Source of the DNA: Halorubrum depositum
GTDB lineage: Archaea; Halobacteriota; Halobacteria; Halobacteriales; Haloferacaceae
Assembly: GCF_007671725.1 (NCBI RefSeq)
Contig: NZ_VCNM01000001.1
Span: forward strand, 806,001 to 870,000
Length of the DNA: 64,000 nucleotides
Direction of reading: 5' to 3'
Part shown: positions 16,336 through 24,903 of the stretch, one piece after another
Layout of the letters: the number at the start of each line of letters is the position of its first letter
Position numbering within the stretch: the first letter of the stretch is position 1
Notes under the pieces: model-generated
Database searches by the model: none
Told to the model about the DNA's origin: nothing
The model's input: only the letters and a program-made list of their open reading frames with translations
Translations under genes and position numbers: made by a program

Positions 16336-17436
16336 ATGTCCGCTCGCTCCCGATCGGTCGCGCTCGCCGCGCTCGCCCTGTTCGCGACGCTCCTCGCGCG
16401 GCCGGCGGTGGCCCACGTCGACTACGTCACCGAGGACTCGGGCGACCCGCTCGACGCGGTCGCGTTCACCGCCGAGGTGCTCTCCGATCCCTTCAACGCG
16501 GCGCTGTTCGCGGGCTCCGGCCTCGTCGCGGTCGCCGGGATCGCCGCGTATCTGTGGGTGCGTCCGACGATCGTCGACGTCGTGGTCCTCCGCGAGAAGC
16601 TCGTCGGCTACGGCGACCTCGTGCCGTGGATGCTGCGGCTCGCCGTCGGCCTCCCCCTCGTCGGCGCCGGCTTCCAGGGGTACCTGTTCGCGCCGACGCT
16701 CACCTTCGACACCGGCGCGAGCCCGCTCCTCCGGGTGCTCTTCATCGGGCTCGGCTTCTGTCTCCTCTTCGGGCTCGCGACGCGGATCGCCTCGGCGGCC
16801 GGGCTGTTGACGTACGCGTGGGTCCTCGTCGCCGTCGACCCCGGCGTCGTCATCGCGATGGAGTACGTTCCGGTGCTGGTCGCGCTGGCGGTCCTCGGCG
16901 GCGGGCGCCCGAGCGCCGACGACATGCTGCTTGAGGTCGCGAGCACGCCCGGATCGTACTACGGTCGGATCGACCCCGTCCACCACCTGAAGGCGTTTCT
17001 GGACGGGTCGACGGCGCCCCTGCGGCGGTACGTCCCGACGGTGCTGCGGGTCGGAATGGGAGTCACGTTCGTCTACCTCGGCCTGATCCAGAAGCTGGCA
17101 GACCCCGGCAGCGCGCTGCAGGTCGTCGAGAAGTACGACCTCACGTCGGTCGTCCCGGTCGACCCCGGGCTGTGGGTCGTCGGCGCCGGGATGACCGAGA
17201 TCGCGGTGGGGCTGGCGCTCATCGCCGGCTTCTTCACCCGCGGCGCGGCCGCGCTCTCGTTCGTGCTGTTCACGACGACGCTGTTCGGGCTCCCCGACGA
17301 TCCCGTCCTCGCCCACGTGGCGCTGTTCGGCATGGCGTCGGCCGTCTTCACGCTCGGCTCCGGTCCGCTCGCGTTCGACCGGTGGGTCGGTCGCCCCGCA
17401 CTCGACGGCGACGAGTCGGTCATTCCGGCCGACTGA
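16336..17436 (+). CDS. DoxX-family membrane protein with export signal
   Basis: A 366-residue membrane protein. Residues 1-26 look like a signal peptide (LAALALFATLLARPAVAH), followed by about eight hydrophobic helices. Two DoxX-type halves can be seen: one near residues 90-200 and a second at about 236-350 with VLRVGMGVTFVYLGLIQKLADPG, the DoxX opening. DoxX proteins are linked to quinone or thiosulfate chemistry and to oxidative stress in other organisms; here only membership is clear. The AT-rich GAAATACCGTTAG precedes ATG 16336 by about 30 bp. The gene appears monocistronic. Confidence 0.8.
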   Translation: MSARSRSVALAALALFATLLARPAVAHVDYVTEDSGDPLDAVAFTAEVLSDPFNAALFAGSGLVAVAGIAAYLWVRPTIVDVVVLREKLVGYGDLVPWMLRLAVGLPLVGAGFQGYLFAPTLTFDTGASPLLRVLFIGLGFCLLFGLATRIASAAGLLTYAWVLVAVDPGVVIAMEYVPVLVALAVLGGGRPSADDMLLEVASTPGSYYGRIDPVHHLKAFLDGSTAPLRRYVPTVLRVGMGVTFVYLGLIQKLADPGSALQVVEKYDLTSVVPVDPGLWVVGAGMTEIAVGLALIAGFFTRGAAALSFVLFTTTLFGLPDDPVLAHVALFGMASAVFTLGSGPLAFDRWVGRPALDGDESVIPAD

Positions 17437-17485
17437 CGGTGGGATCGCGACCCGGGTCGACCGAGTGCGGCCGCCACACCGACCG

Positions 17486-17494
17486 GTTTTAAGC
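17486..17494 (+). promoter_or_regulatory. TATA-like box of pgi
   Basis: GTTTTAAGC is centred about 28 bp upstream of ATG 17518, predicting a leaderless pgi mRNA. Confidence 0.6.
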
Positions 17495-17517
17495 CGCGCT
17501 CGCCCGCGTGGTGGGGT

Positions 17518-18807
17518 ATGAACGTGGACCTCGGCAACGCGTTGGAGACGACGCCCGGACTCACCCGGGAGACGCTGGAACGCCTCGACGAGCGCGTGGC
17601 GGACGCGCACGACCGGATCGCCGCCGGGATGGACGGAGACGAGTTCGGCTACGCCGCCTTGACCCTCCCGGAGACGGCCGATCCGGAGGCGATCCGCGCG
17701 GCGACCGACCGCTTCGACCGCCCCGAGGCCGTCCTGACGGTCGGGATCGGCGGGAGCGCGCTCGGCGCGGCGACGATCGCGAACGCCCTCGACAGCGACG
17801 TGGACGCCTACTTCCTCGACAACGTCGACCCCGACGCGGTCGGCGCCCTGCTCGGGGAGCTGCCCCTCGCCGACACCGTCGTCAACGTCGTCTCGAAGTC
17901 CGGGACGACCGCGGAGACGCTCGCCAACTTCCTCGTCGTACGCGAGGCGATGGACGACGCGGGCGTCGACTGGACCGAGCGCACCCTCGTGACGACCGGC
18001 GAGGAGGGGAACCTCCGCGCGCTCGCCGACGACCACGACCTCCCCGCGCTCGACGTGCCGGACGGGGTGCCGGGGCGCTTCACCGCGCTCTCGACCGTCG
18101 GGCTCGCGGTGCCCGCGCTGCAGGGCCACGACATCGAGGCCGTGCTGGCGGGCGGACGCGACGGGATGGAGAGCCTCTCGGGCTCGCTGTTCGAGACGCC
18201 CGCGTACGCCTACGGCGCGGCGACGTACGCGCTCGCGGAGCGCGGCGCGCTCACGAACGCCGTGATGCCGTACGCGGAGTCGCTGGAGACGTTCGCGGAG
18301 TGGTTCGCGCAGCTGTGGGCCGAGAGCCTCGGCAAGGACGGACTCGGTCAGACCCCGGCACGGGCGCTCGGCGCGACCGACCAGCACTCGCAGCTCCAGT
18401 TATACCGCGCCGGCCCGCCGGACAAGCTCGTCTCCCTGATCCGTCCGACCGAGCGCGTCGAGACCGGGATTCCGGAGACCGACCTCGACGGGCTCGCCTA
18501 CCTCGGCGGCTCGTCGCTCGGCGAGCTGTTGGACGCCGAGTTCGAGGCGACCGAGGCGAGCCTCGCGGCCGCGGGCGTGCCGAACCTGCGCGTCGAGATC
18601 GACCGCGTCGACGAGCGGAGCCTCGGCGAGCTCCTCTACGGAATGGAGGCCGCCTGCGTGCTGTACGGGGAACTGGCGAGCGTCTCGACGTTCACGCAAC
18701 CCGCGGTCGAGTGGGGGAAGAAGGCGGCCCGCGGGCTGCTCGGCGGCGGCGACTTCCCCGAGGCCGACGCCGTCGCCGACAAGCGCGAACTGCGGATCGA
18801 GCGGTGA
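17518..18807 (+). CDS. pgi: Glucose-6-phosphate isomerase
   Basis: A 429-residue enzyme that interconverts glucose 6-phosphate and fructose 6-phosphate. It has the two SIS-like domains of the PGI family. Visible motifs are VGIGGSALGA (phosphate-binding loop, about residues 75-84), VVSKSGTTAETLANFLV (about 124-140), the Glu/Gln/His site in LGATDQHSQLQLY (about 288-300) and the catalytic Lys in TQPAVEWGKKAARG near 395-408. The length is close to the shorter archaeal/Gram-positive class. A TATA-like box sits at leaderless distance. In haloarchaea this enzyme serves gluconeogenesis and sugar interconversion. There is no operon partner. Confidence 0.95.
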   Translation: MNVDLGNALETTPGLTRETLERLDERVADAHDRIAAGMDGDEFGYAALTLPETADPEAIRAATDRFDRPEAVLTVGIGGSALGAATIANALDSDVDAYFLDNVDPDAVGALLGELPLADTVVNVVSKSGTTAETLANFLVVREAMDDAGVDWTERTLVTTGEEGNLRALADDHDLPALDVPDGVPGRFTALSTVGLAVPALQGHDIEAVLAGGRDGMESLSGSLFETPAYAYGAATYALAERGALTNAVMPYAESLETFAEWFAQLWAESLGKDGLGQTPARALGATDQHSQLQLYRAGPPDKLVSLIRPTERVETGIPETDLDGLAYLGGSSLGELLDAEFEATEASLAAAGVPNLRVEIDRVDERSLGELLYGMEAACVLYGELASVSTFTQPAVEWGKKAARGLLGGGDFPEADAVADKRELRIER

Positions 18808-18903
18808 GCCGTCGGCGAGCCGTGCGCGATCCGTGCGCGATCCCCGGCGCGAGTCCCGTCGCCTTCCGGTGCCGATAAACCGCCGCGAGTCGTACGACCG
18901 CCG

Positions 18904-19632
18904 ATGAGCGAGACGCCGCCCGAGCCGATGAACCGTGTCCTCCGCGTCGCCAGCGCGGCGTTCGCCGTCCTCCTCGCGCTGTTCGTCGCCAGCGCGGTGA
19001 CCGCGCCCCTCTCCGAGTTCGCCGTCTCGCTCGGGCTGGTGGGCCAGGGGACGACCGGCCTGCAGGTGCTTCGGACCCTGCTCCAGTTCGCCGGGTTCCT
19101 GGCCGCGGTCGTCGGCTACCTCGCGATCACCGACCAGTGGGGGCTCGTCGGCGTCTCCCGACCGACGCTCCGGGACGCCGGGCTCGTCCTCGGCGGCGGG
19201 GTGGCCCTGTTCGCGTTCCAGTACGGCGCGCTGTTCGTGCTGGGGGAGATCGGGCTCACGACCGGACAGAACCGGGCGGTCGTGCCCGACGGCGACCCGG
19301 TGACGTACTACCTCGTCATGGTCGCCGTGTCGCTGTTCGTCGTCGGTCCGGTCGAGGAGGCGCTGTTCCGCGGGGTCGTCCAGGGCGGCCTTCGGCGCGC
19401 GTTCGGCGCGGCCCCGGCGATCCTGCTCGCGAGCCTCGCGTTCGGGCTGGTCCACCTCCCCTCGGTCTCGGGGAGCCCCGGCCAGCGATGGGCGTACGTC
19501 GCCGTCGTCCTCGTGCTCGGCTCGGTGCTCGGACTGCTCTACGAGCACACGGAGAACGTGATCGTGCCCGGGCTCGCGCACGGCGTGTACAACGCCGTCA
19601 TCTACGTGGTGTTGCTCGCGCAGTCGCTGTAA
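18904..19632 (+). CDS. CPBP family intramembrane glutamic endopeptidase (Abi/Rce1 type)
   Basis: A 242-residue membrane protein with about seven transmembrane segments. The three CPBP catalytic motifs are present: motif 1 VEEALFRGVVQGGL (EExxxR, about residues 146-159), motif 2 LAFGLVHLPS (FxxxH) and motif 3 GLAHGVYNAV (HxxxN-like). Members cleave prenylated CAAX proteins or act in bacteriocin self-protection; in archaea the substrate is unknown. A TATA-like GATAAACC lies about 27 bp before ATG 18904. Eighteen bases after its stop begins the inverted copy of the structured repeat. Confidence 0.88.
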   Translation: MSETPPEPMNRVLRVASAAFAVLLALFVASAVTAPLSEFAVSLGLVGQGTTGLQVLRTLLQFAGFLAAVVGYLAITDQWGLVGVSRPTLRDAGLVLGGGVALFAFQYGALFVLGEIGLTTGQNRAVVPDGDPVTYYLVMVAVSLFVVGPVEEALFRGVVQGGLRRAFGAAPAILLASLAFGLVHLPSVSGSPGQRWAYVAVVLVLGSVLGLLYEHTENVIVPGLAHGVYNAVIYVVLLAQSL

Positions 19633-19650
19633 ATAGTTGATCGCGGATCA

Positions 19651-19980
19651 GCGGTGACCACCTCCAAAGCCCCAGCCGCTCGGCTGTACGTGAACGACGA
19701 CTCCGCGGTGACCACCTCCAAAGCCCCAGCCGCGAGGTGGGCGCACGCTCGCTGCGCTCCTCAGTCGCTCACTTCGTTCGCTCCCTGCGGTGCTTGCGTC
19801 GCCTGTGCCCACCTCGCGACTGCCCCTTTGAGTCCCGCCCCGCACAGCACCGCACCTCACGCCTCCCCAGCCTCGCGGCTCACGCTTCGCGGCTTCGCCG
19901 CTCGCGTTCGCCGCGTCCCTCGCGCGTGCTCCTCGCGCCCTGTGGGCGCTCGGAGGCACGCGCCGGCCGCGTTTACGAGG
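19651..19980 (-). repeat. Dispersed structured non-coding repeat, copy B (inverted relative to copy A)
   Basis: Read on the minus strand this block has the same order of features as 6050-6353: GGCGCGTGCC, short hairpins, the core GAGGCTGGGGAGG to GGGCGGGACTCAAAGGGGCA, a long imperfect inverted repeat around a loop containing CAGCGAGCG, and a terminal CTTTGGAGGTGGTCACCGCG. The end motif is present twice, at 19651-19679 and 19705-19733, as a 29-bp direct repeat 54 bp apart. It fills the gap between the CPBP gene and the nurA stop. No credible ORF lies in it. Confidence 0.7.
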
Positions 19981-19982
19981 AG

Positions 19983-21290
19983 TTAGAACTGCGCCTTCCC
20001 CCACCGCAGGTCGTCGTACGTCGCCTGCTGGTCGCTGTCGAACCGCTCCTCGAACTTCCGGCGGAGCGCGGCCTTCTCCGTGGCGGCGATCCGCGCCAGC
20101 TCGTCGGCCTTCGCGATCGCCTCGGGCGGCCCCCGCGTCGTCGCCACCTCGGCGAGGACCTGTCGGGTGAGCCGGTCGCGGGTCTCGGCGTCGCGGGCGA
20201 ACGCGTACGGCGCCTCCAGCTTGTACGTCACGTCGGTCCGGGGGTCGTAGGCGATCATGAACGTCGGCTCGTACAGCTCGGGGTCCAGCTCGCGGTCGAT
20301 CCCGAGCGCGTCGCCCTCGGCGGCCATCGTCGCGTCGGCGCCCCCGCGGCTGCGGAACCACGTGGTGAACGTGAGCGCGTCGTCGAGGCGGTCGCCGCGG
20401 CGGCTCTCGCCGCCCCGACTCGCGCTGCCCCGACCGAACGCCTCGTCGGCCGGTTGATCGGGGTCCGCCCGCCGCTCCAGCAGTCGGGTGAACAGGGCGG
20501 TGTCGTCGGGCCACGGCGGCTCGACGCCCTTCCGCGCCAGCGCGCGGACGATCGTCCCGCTGGAGGGGTTCTTCACGAAGCCGGCGAGGGGCACGTCGCG
20601 CTCGACGAACCGCTCGACCAGCCGGACGTACTTCTCGACGACCGCGCGGGGCTTCGCCTCGCGGGCGAGCGCGCCGAGCTCGGGGTTGCGGTCGTCCCAC
20701 GTGAACAGCTCCTTCGGATAGATGGGCCCGTCGAGGACGAGCAGGTCGTCGACCTCGTCGGCGTGGTCGAGCGCGTGGGATCCCTCGGCGAGGTAGAGGG
20801 CGAGCGCGTGGACCACGCCCTCGGCGTACCGGTTCACCCGCGGCGCGTGGAGCACGCGCTGGCGGGTGTGGCCGTCGTCGCGCTTCCGCCAGTCGTCGTC
20901 GAAGTCGGCGGTGGAGTCGCCGGCGTGAACCGTCGCCACGATCGTTCGGTCGCGGTGGAGCTCCAGGTCCGTCGGATCGCTCGCCATCGCGGCGTGCGCC
21001 ACGTCGACGACGAGCCCGTTCTTGAACGTGGTCGGGTTGATCGTGCCGGAGTCGAGCCCGTGAACCGTCTCGAACGGGCGCTCGGCGAGGGCGGCGTCGT
21101 CGATGGGGGCCAGTCGGCGTTCGTGCTCGCCGACGGGCTCGATCACGACGCGGCCGTCGCGGCGGAGCTCGGGGAGCCAGTCGCGCCACACCCGCCCCGC
21201 GAGGTCGTCGTGGTCGGTCGTGTCCACGTCGCTCGCGATCCCGTACGCGAGCCGCGCGATGTTCTCGACGTGGATCGGATCGAGCGTCAC
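19983..21290 (-). CDS. nurA: NurA-type 5'-3' nuclease for DNA double-strand-break repair
   Basis: A 435-residue NurA-domain protein. NurA works with the HerA helicase and Mre11-Rad50 in archaeal end resection. The catalytic region begins with HGLDSGTINPTTFKNG (about residues 77-92, first metal-binding Asp in GLDSG); a second acidic cluster is in LDGPIYPKELFTW near 184-196; and the C-terminal part has MIAYDPRTDVTYKLEAPYAF and a basic end. HerA is not in this window, unlike in many archaea where the pair is adjacent. ATG 21290 is supported by a TATA-like GCTTTATATCC (21311-21321) at leaderless distance. Repeat copy B lies immediately after its stop. Confidence 0.85.
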   Translation of the reverse strand: MTLDPIHVENIARLAYGIASDVDTTDHDDLAGRVWRDWLPELRRDGRVVIEPVGEHERRLAPIDDAALAERPFETVHGLDSGTINPTTFKNGLVVDVAHAAMASDPTDLELHRDRTIVATVHAGDSTADFDDDWRKRDDGHTRQRVLHAPRVNRYAEGVVHALALYLAEGSHALDHADEVDDLLVLDGPIYPKELFTWDDRNPELGALAREAKPRAVVEKYVRLVERFVERDVPLAGFVKNPSSGTIVRALARKGVEPPWPDDTALFTRLLERRADPDQPADEAFGRGSASRGGESRRGDRLDDALTFTTWFRSRGGADATMAAEGDALGIDRELDPELYEPTFMIAYDPRTDVTYKLEAPYAFARDAETRDRLTRQVLAEVATTRGPPEAIAKADELARIAATEKAALRRKFEERFDSDQQATYDDLRWGKAQF

Positions 21291-21310
21291 GGCCGTACCG
21301 CCGTCCGGAG

Positions 21311-21321
21311 GGATATAAAGC
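21311..21321 (-). promoter_or_regulatory. TATA-like box of nurA
   Basis: On the minus strand the sequence reads GCTTTATATCC, centred about 26 bp from the nurA ATG. Confidence 0.65.
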
Positions 21322-21382
21322 GCGTCGGCTCCGGCGGGCGAGCCGCGCCGTCCCGAGACCTCGGAGGGCCGAGCGCGGAGCG

Positions 21383-21646
21383 CTACTCTCCCCCTCTCTC
21401 CTCGCTCGCCCGTCGGGTCACGGCCCTGTTATGCAATCGGTCGAGCCCGAGCGTGAGAACGAAGAAGCTCCCGCCGACGTAGAGGAGCGACTGCGGCTCG
21501 GCGACGAGCCGACTTATCAGTCCGTTCCCGTAGCCGATCACGGTGCTCAGATACCCCAGTACCGACGCCGTCCACCCGAGCCCCGTGAGGCCGGTGAGCT
21601 GGTTAAGCAGATCTTTATCGGTGTCCCGTATCACTCTCAGCGACAT
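21383..21646 (-). CDS. Small membrane protein, unknown
   Basis: An 87-residue protein with one or two hydrophobic segments: a Gly-rich TGLTGLGWTASVLGYLSTVIGYG at about residues 18-40 and SLLYVGGSFFVLTLGLDRL at about 53-71, then a basic/acidic tail. It fits a haloarchaeal small membrane protein of unknown role. The start at 21646 (MSLRVIRDTDKDLLNQL) is reasonable, and the DNA upstream becomes AT-rich (21650-21720). It is divergent from the chemotaxis transducer gene. I have no family assignment. Confidence 0.55.
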   Translation of the reverse strand: MSLRVIRDTDKDLLNQLTGLTGLGWTASVLGYLSTVIGYGNGLISRLVAEPQSLLYVGGSFFVLTLGLDRLHNRAVTRRASEERGGE

Positions 21647-21832
21647 GATGGTCGTATCATCACCTTAACCCGACTACTCGGTGATGGCACATAAATTATT
21701 TTCACAATATTGAGAATGTACTTATATTGTGATTGTCCGGGTTTCGACAATCGGTATCTCGCGGCCGCGACCCCGTTCGGAGGTCGGTTCGGGCGGCGAA
21801 CGAGAGTATCAGTCGTAATATTCGGAGGACGT

Positions 21833-21843
21833 GAATTTTTAAC
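21833..21843 (+). promoter_or_regulatory. TATA-like box of the transducer gene
   Basis: AATTTTTAACC is centred about 26 bp before ATG 21864. An out-of-frame ATG at 21854 lies between it and the start, so the transcript start must be near 21864 for leaderless initiation at the correct codon. Confidence 0.55.
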
Positions 21844-21863
21844 CGATACGACGATGACCGACC

Positions 21864-23777
21864 ATGACCGAATCAGCGACCGGTGCAGCGGCGGACGCGT
21901 CGGGAGCGTCCGGAGTGGCGAAAATCCGCGAGATTATCAGATACATTCCGGACGGTACGACGATACCGGAGGAGATGTGGAGCGGCCGCCACCGGAACAT
22001 CCTGCTCGGAATTGCGGTGCAGGTGCCGCTTCTGATCGCGCTGGGACTGTACTCGGGGACCGAGTCGTTCACCGGCGCGGAGATCCCCGCGGTGCCCGCG
22101 TGGATGCTCGGCGGGTTCACCGCCCTCATCCTCGGCACGGCGGCGCTGGCGAACTGGTCGCGACTCGGCCGCCGCCAGCGGACGGTGCTCGCGGCGTTCA
22201 GCGCGATGACGGTGTCGATGGCGCTCGTGAAGCTCTCCGGCGGCTACATCGAGGCGCACTTCCACTTCTTCGTGTTCATCGCGGTGCTCGCGCTGTACGA
22301 GGACTGGCTCCCGTTCGCCGTCGGCATGCTGTACGTCGCGATCGGCCACGGCGCGTTCAGCCTCATCGACTCCAGCCTCGTCTACAACCACCCGGCCGCG
22401 ATCGCCAACCCGATCGTCTGGGGCGGGATCCACGCCGTCTTTATAATGGCGCTTGCGACGGCGCTGATGGTGAACTGGTACTCCATCGAGAAGTCGCGCG
22501 AGGAGGCGCAGCGCCAGCTCGACCTCGTCGCCCAGCAGAAGTCGGAGATACAGGACGTCGAGGAGGCGAAGGCGGAGGTGGAGCAGCGCCGCGAGGAGGT
22601 CGAGTGGCTGAACCAGCACCTCGAGGCGAAGGCCGACGACTACAGCGCGACGATGGCCCGCGCGGCCGACGGCGACCTCACGGTCCGGCTGGACGCCGAC
22701 AGCGAGAGCGAGGCGATGGAGCAGATCGGCGCCGCGTTCAACGAGATGATGGAGGAGATCGAGGCGACGATGCGGGACGTCCAGTCGTTCGCCGGCGAGG
22801 TGTCCGCGGCCAGCGAGAAGACGGTCGAAGGCGTCGACACCGCCGAGGCCCGCAGCGAGGACGTGCGCCGGTCGATCGAGGAGATCGCCGAGGGCGCGGA
22901 CGACCAGCGCGAGATGCTCGAACAGGTCTCCGGCGAGATGAACAACCTCTCGGCGACGATCGAGGAGGTCGCCTCCTCGACGGAGACGGTCGCGGACGCG
23001 GCCCAGCAGACGGCGTCGATCGCCGACGAGGGGCAGGACACCGCGGGCGAGGCGATAGACAGCGTCCGGGATTCGCGGGAGTCGATCGGCGAGACGGCGG
23101 AGAAGGTCAGGGTCCTCGACGAGCGGATGGAGGACATCGGCGAGATCGTCGACCTGATAAGCGACATCGCGGAGCAGACGAACCTGCTCGCGTTGAACGC
23201 CAACATCGAGGCCGCGCGGGCGGGCGGGGGAAGCGGCGGGAGCGACGGGTTCGCGGTCGTCGCCGACGAGGTGAAACAGCTCGCCGAGGAGACCCAGGAG
23301 GCGGCCCAGGAGATCGAGGAGCTCATCGCCGGCACGCAGGCGCAGACGCAGGCGACCGTCGAGGAGGTCCGGACCGCGGAAGAGCATATGGAGGCCAGCG
23401 CCGAGGCGGTCAGCGACGCCGCCGACGCGTTCGCCGAGGTGGCGGACAACGCCGCGGAGACAGACGACGGGATCCGCGAGATCAGCAAGGCGACCGACGA
23501 TCAGGCCGCGAGCACCGAGGAGACGGTGTCGATGGCGGAGGAGGTGGCGGGGATCAGCAAGTCGACCGCCGACGAGGCCGACGAGGTGGGCGAGGCGGCC
23601 GACGAGCAGCTCGCCGCGATGTCGCAGGCGACCGACGAGGCCGGCTCGCTCGCCGACCAGGCCGAGCGGCTCCGCGCGCTGCTCCGGAAGTTCGAGGTCG
23701 GCGGGGAGTCGCCCGACGACCCGTCGGCGTCGGGCGCGCGTACCGTCGCGATGGGCGACGGCGGGCAGTCGGACTGA
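21864..23777 (+). CDS. Methyl-accepting chemotaxis transducer with multi-TM sensor (HtrVIII/aerotaxis-like)
   Basis: A 637-residue transducer. Residues about 45-215 hold six hydrophobic helices with conserved His in GGYIEAHFHFFVFIAVLALY and AIGHGAF, a pattern like that of the Halobacterium HtrVIII sensor, where His residues were proposed to hold an oxygen-sensing metal. A HAMP-like linker and coiled coil (about 215-300, with AAFNEMMEEIEATM) follow. The hairpin tip is the canonical IAEQTNLLALNANIEAARAG near residue 440, extended by an inserted GGSGGSDG, and then FAVVADEVKQLAEETQ. It ends SGARTVAMGDGGQSD. It signals to CheA/CheW, which are not in the window. Oxygen sensing is inference. Confidence 0.88.
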   Translation: MTESATGAAADASGASGVAKIREIIRYIPDGTTIPEEMWSGRHRNILLGIAVQVPLLIALGLYSGTESFTGAEIPAVPAWMLGGFTALILGTAALANWSRLGRRQRTVLAAFSAMTVSMALVKLSGGYIEAHFHFFVFIAVLALYEDWLPFAVGMLYVAIGHGAFSLIDSSLVYNHPAAIANPIVWGGIHAVFIMALATALMVNWYSIEKSREEAQRQLDLVAQQKSEIQDVEEAKAEVEQRREEVEWLNQHLEAKADDYSATMARAADGDLTVRLDADSESEAMEQIGAAFNEMMEEIEATMRDVQSFAGEVSAASEKTVEGVDTAEARSEDVRRSIEEIAEGADDQREMLEQVSGEMNNLSATIEEVASSTETVADAAQQTASIADEGQDTAGEAIDSVRDSRESIGETAEKVRVLDERMEDIGEIVDLISDIAEQTNLLALNANIEAARAGGGSGGSDGFAVVADEVKQLAEETQEAAQEIEELIAGTQAQTQATVEEVRTAEEHMEASAEAVSDAADAFAEVADNAAETDDGIREISKATDDQAASTEETVSMAEEVAGISKSTADEADEVGEAADEQLAAMSQATDEAGSLADQAERLRALLRKFEVGGESPDDPSASGARTVAMGDGGQSD

Positions 23778-23811
23778 GACGGCGGCCGCGACGCTTCGGC
23801 GGCTACTCTTT

Positions 23812-24255
23812 TCAAATCGCGTCGACCGCGTCCGCCAGCACCGGCAGCGCGCGCTTCACCTGCGCGCCGTCCTCGACGAAGACCAGCGTCCGGGGCGGTC
23901 GCACCGCCTTCGGTCTGACGCGGAGCCCCGCCCCGTCGGCCGCGTCGGCGACGACCTCTGGGAGGGCGGACCCGTCGCCCTCGTCGACCGCGTCCGCACC
24001 GCCGCCCGCGTCGTCACCGACGAACTCGATCCGGACGCGGTCGGACTGGAGGTACACCTCGGCGACGAGGACGGCCTCTACGTCGCCCTCGTCCTCGCGA
24101 ACGATCCGGTACGCGAGCGCGCCGTCGGGCGTCGGCTCCGCGTCGGGGTCGGCGTCGACGAGCGCGAGGTCGCGCAGTCTCCCTTCGTTCCCGGAGACCT
24201 CCGAGGCGAGCAGCTGTGCGATCCGGACGCCGTCGGTCAGGCGGTCCGCGACCAT
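23812..24255 (-). CDS. Conserved haloarchaeal hypothetical paired with DUF2240
   Basis: A 147-residue acidic soluble protein of unknown function. Its N-terminus (MVADRLTDGVRIAQLLASEVSG) is helical and the centre is beta-rich (ALAYRIVREDEGDVEAVLVAEVYLQ in pieces), followed by an Asp/Gly-rich insert and then RPKAVRPPRTLVFVEDGAQVKRALPVLAD, a helix-strand-helix end. I do not recognise a domain. Its ATG overlaps the DUF2240 stop codon (shared ATGA at 24253-24257), so the two are translationally coupled and may act together. Confidence 0.6.
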   Translation of the reverse strand: MVADRLTDGVRIAQLLASEVSGNEGRLRDLALVDADPDAEPTPDGALAYRIVREDEGDVEAVLVAEVYLQSDRVRIEFVGDDAGGGADAVDEGDGSALPEVVADAADGAGLRVRPKAVRPPRTLVFVEDGAQVKRALPVLADAVDAI

Positions 24256-24770
24256 CAGGCGTCACCCGGGGCGTCGGCCGCCGCGTCGTCGGCCACCTCG
24301 TTGCCGTCGCTGGCCGGCTCTCCGGCGGCCGCGAGCTCCTCGCGCACGTCGGCCGCGAGGTGGTCGACCGCGGCGCCGTGCTCCTTCGCGACGAGGACCG
24401 CGGCCGCCTCGATGGTGACCGCGAGCGCGCGCTGGCGCTCATTGATCGCGGCGACGGCGCGCTGCTTCTCCACGCCCGCCGCGACGATGGCGTCGAGGGC
24501 GGTCTCGAAGGTGGACTGCTCGCGGAGGATCGACTCGTCGGGCGTGAACCCCTCGGGGACGAGCACCTCGTCGGGGTCGAAGCGCGCGACGAGGTCGCCG
24601 TCCTCCTCGTCCACCAGCCCGCGGCCGACGGCGACGTCGACGAGCCGCTTCGCCTGATCCGGCGAGAACCAGTCGCGGTCGAGCGACAGCGCGACGACGA
24701 ACTCGCCCTCGCCCAGCCGTTCCTTCGCGCGGTGTTTGAACGGGACGGCGACGGCGACCTCCAGGCTCAT
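24255..24770 (-). CDS. DUF2240 family protein
   Basis: A 171-residue protein whose N-terminus, MSLEVAVAVPFKHR, and the following EGEFVVALSLDRDWFSPDQA match what I know of the archaeal DUF2240 family (COG3612). Residues 1-95 resemble a winged-helix-like fold (AKRLVDVAVGRGLVDEEDGDLVARF as helix, turn, wing). Residues 95-150 are a long helix rich in Ala/Glu, and the C-terminus is an acidic disordered tail. The function is unknown; the winged-helix reading is my inference. It overlaps the downstream 147-residue gene by an ATGA junction. Confidence 0.75.
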   Translation of the reverse strand: MSLEVAVAVPFKHRAKERLGEGEFVVALSLDRDWFSPDQAKRLVDVAVGRGLVDEEDGDLVARFDPDEVLVPEGFTPDESILREQSTFETALDAIVAAGVEKQRAVAAINERQRALAVTIEAAAVLVAKEHGAAVDHLAADVREELAAAGEPASDGNEVADDAAADAPGDA

Positions 24771-24903
24771 GTTCGAACGGCGGGGGGTCGACGGCGGTAA
24801 ACCTACCGGACTGCGAGCCGGACTCGGGAGGTGTCGACATCGTCCGGCCTCGGCCGATCGAGCCCCGCCAACCGTTATGCCACGCGGGCGTGATGCCGAA
24901 CGC

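Noticed and set aside
19651-19733. Two 29-bp direct repeats with a 25-bp interval as a mini-CRISPR
   Set aside because: Only two units, one lying within the end of the larger repeat block; no cas genes or leader nearby, and the motif also occurs alone at 41391.
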